In this document: positions 6,063 through 6,300 of the stretch, in pieces
How the letters are laid out: every line of letters begins with the position of its first letter
How positions within the stretch are numbered: position 1 is the stretch's first letter
DNA from: CAZADH01 sp964483805
Lineage (GTDB): Bacteria > Muiribacteriota > Ozemobacteria > Ozemobacterales > Ozemobacteraceae
Length of the DNA stretch: 6,300 nt
Assembly (NCBI GenBank): GCA_964483805.1
Contig: CAZADH010000331.1
Span: forward strand, 1 to 6,300
Direction of reading: 5' to 3'
Program-made: the position numbers and the translations under genes
The notes under the pieces: model-generated
The model's input: only the letters and a program-made list of their open reading frames with translations
What the model was told of the DNA's origin: nothing
Database searches by the model: none

Positions 6063-6300
6063 TCAGCCCATGACGACGTCTTGCACGTGCGGCACGATAG
6101 GCGAAGCGGGCTGGTCGAGGAGCGCCCGGCCGAGGATCTGACCGGCGAGAACACCGGCCTCCCGCGCGCGGTCGAAGTTGTGGGATACGAAAAGGGTCAG
6201 GGTTTTGATCCCGCGGGGTTGATGCACGTAGGCCTTGACCGCCCAGAAATGGCCATTGAGAAAACACACGCACTCGCGCAGTGGGCACAGTTCAATACTG
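6063..6300 (-). CDS. C-terminal part of an unidentified protein (runs off the right edge)
   Basis: The frame is open from the right edge to TGA at 6065-6063, giving 78 visible residues and no start codon I can assign as genuine. The sequence has a mixed, protein-like composition, with segments FLNGHFWAVKAYV, KTLTLFVSHNFDRARE and GVLAGQILGRALL, the last a likely amphipathic helix. There are three Cys in the first 12 visible residues. I do not recognise the family. It does not resemble the C-terminus of GlyQ, the partner expected beside glyS. A competing frame on the same strand (start 6288) is Arg/Pro-rich, runs through the hairpin and promoter, and looks like a shadow. The gene is separated from the next cluster by a hairpin and a promoter, so it is probably a different transcription unit. 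Confidence 0.6.
   Translation of the reverse strand, partial: SIELCPLRECVCFLNGHFWAVKAYVHQPRGIKTLTLFVSHNFDRAREAGVLAGQILGRALLDQPASPIVPHVQDVVMG

Noticed and set aside
5776..6288. 170-codon minus-strand frame across the partial gene, hairpin and promoter
   Set aside because: It is Arg/Pro-rich, covers the hairpin, promoter and leader, and conflicts with the more protein-like frame ending at 6063.
1..6300. CRISPR array, tRNA, rRNA, insertion sequence, integrase or toxin-antitoxin genes
   Set aside because: No regularly spaced repeats with unique spacers, no cloverleaf or rRNA sequence, and no transposase, integrase or toxin-like frame was seen. The only tandem repeat is the coding one in lon.

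Overview
The window is a GC-rich, densely packed bacterial segment. All supported genes lie on the minus strand, so transcription runs from right to left. I read it as a three-gene cluster, glyS-like gene > lon > engB. To its right is the 3' end of an unrelated, unrecognised gene that enters from the right edge. Strong AGGAG-type ribosome binding sites, GTG and TTG starts, and the Lon sequence style fit a high-GC Gram-negative, perhaps of the deltaproteobacterial or Myxococcota type. That placement is a guess from composition and residue patterns only.

Layout from right to left: (i) 6300-6063, C-terminal 78 residues of an unidentified protein. (ii) 6062-5780, a 283-base intergenic stretch with a small GC hairpin (6031-6045), a long 19-bp-stem hairpin (5954-5997), a promoter with a perfect TATAAT -10 box (5894-5899), and a leader of about 108 nt. 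(iii) 5779-3668, a 703-residue protein that I identify by reading as a highly divergent glycyl-tRNA synthetase beta subunit. (iv) 3671-1065, a complete LonA protease with intact ATPase and Ser-Lys protease motifs, an Ala-rich linker insert and a basic tail. (v) 1060-1, an EngB/YsxC ribosome-assembly GTPase with all G motifs and low-complexity extensions on both sides; it runs off the left edge.

The three genes are tightly coupled. The glyS-like stop overlaps the lon GTG start (GTGA), and engB starts four bases after the lon stop. LonA next to EngB is a known arrangement (lonA-ysxC in Bacillus subtilis). Together the cluster links tRNA charging (if the first protein is active), protein quality control and 50S subunit assembly, a coherent protein-synthesis theme. 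The least ordinary element is the glyS-like gene. It keeps the beta-subunit layout end to end but has lost several signature motifs, and it has no glyQ directly upstream. I found no CRISPR array, tRNA, rRNA, insertion sequence or clear sign of mobile DNA.
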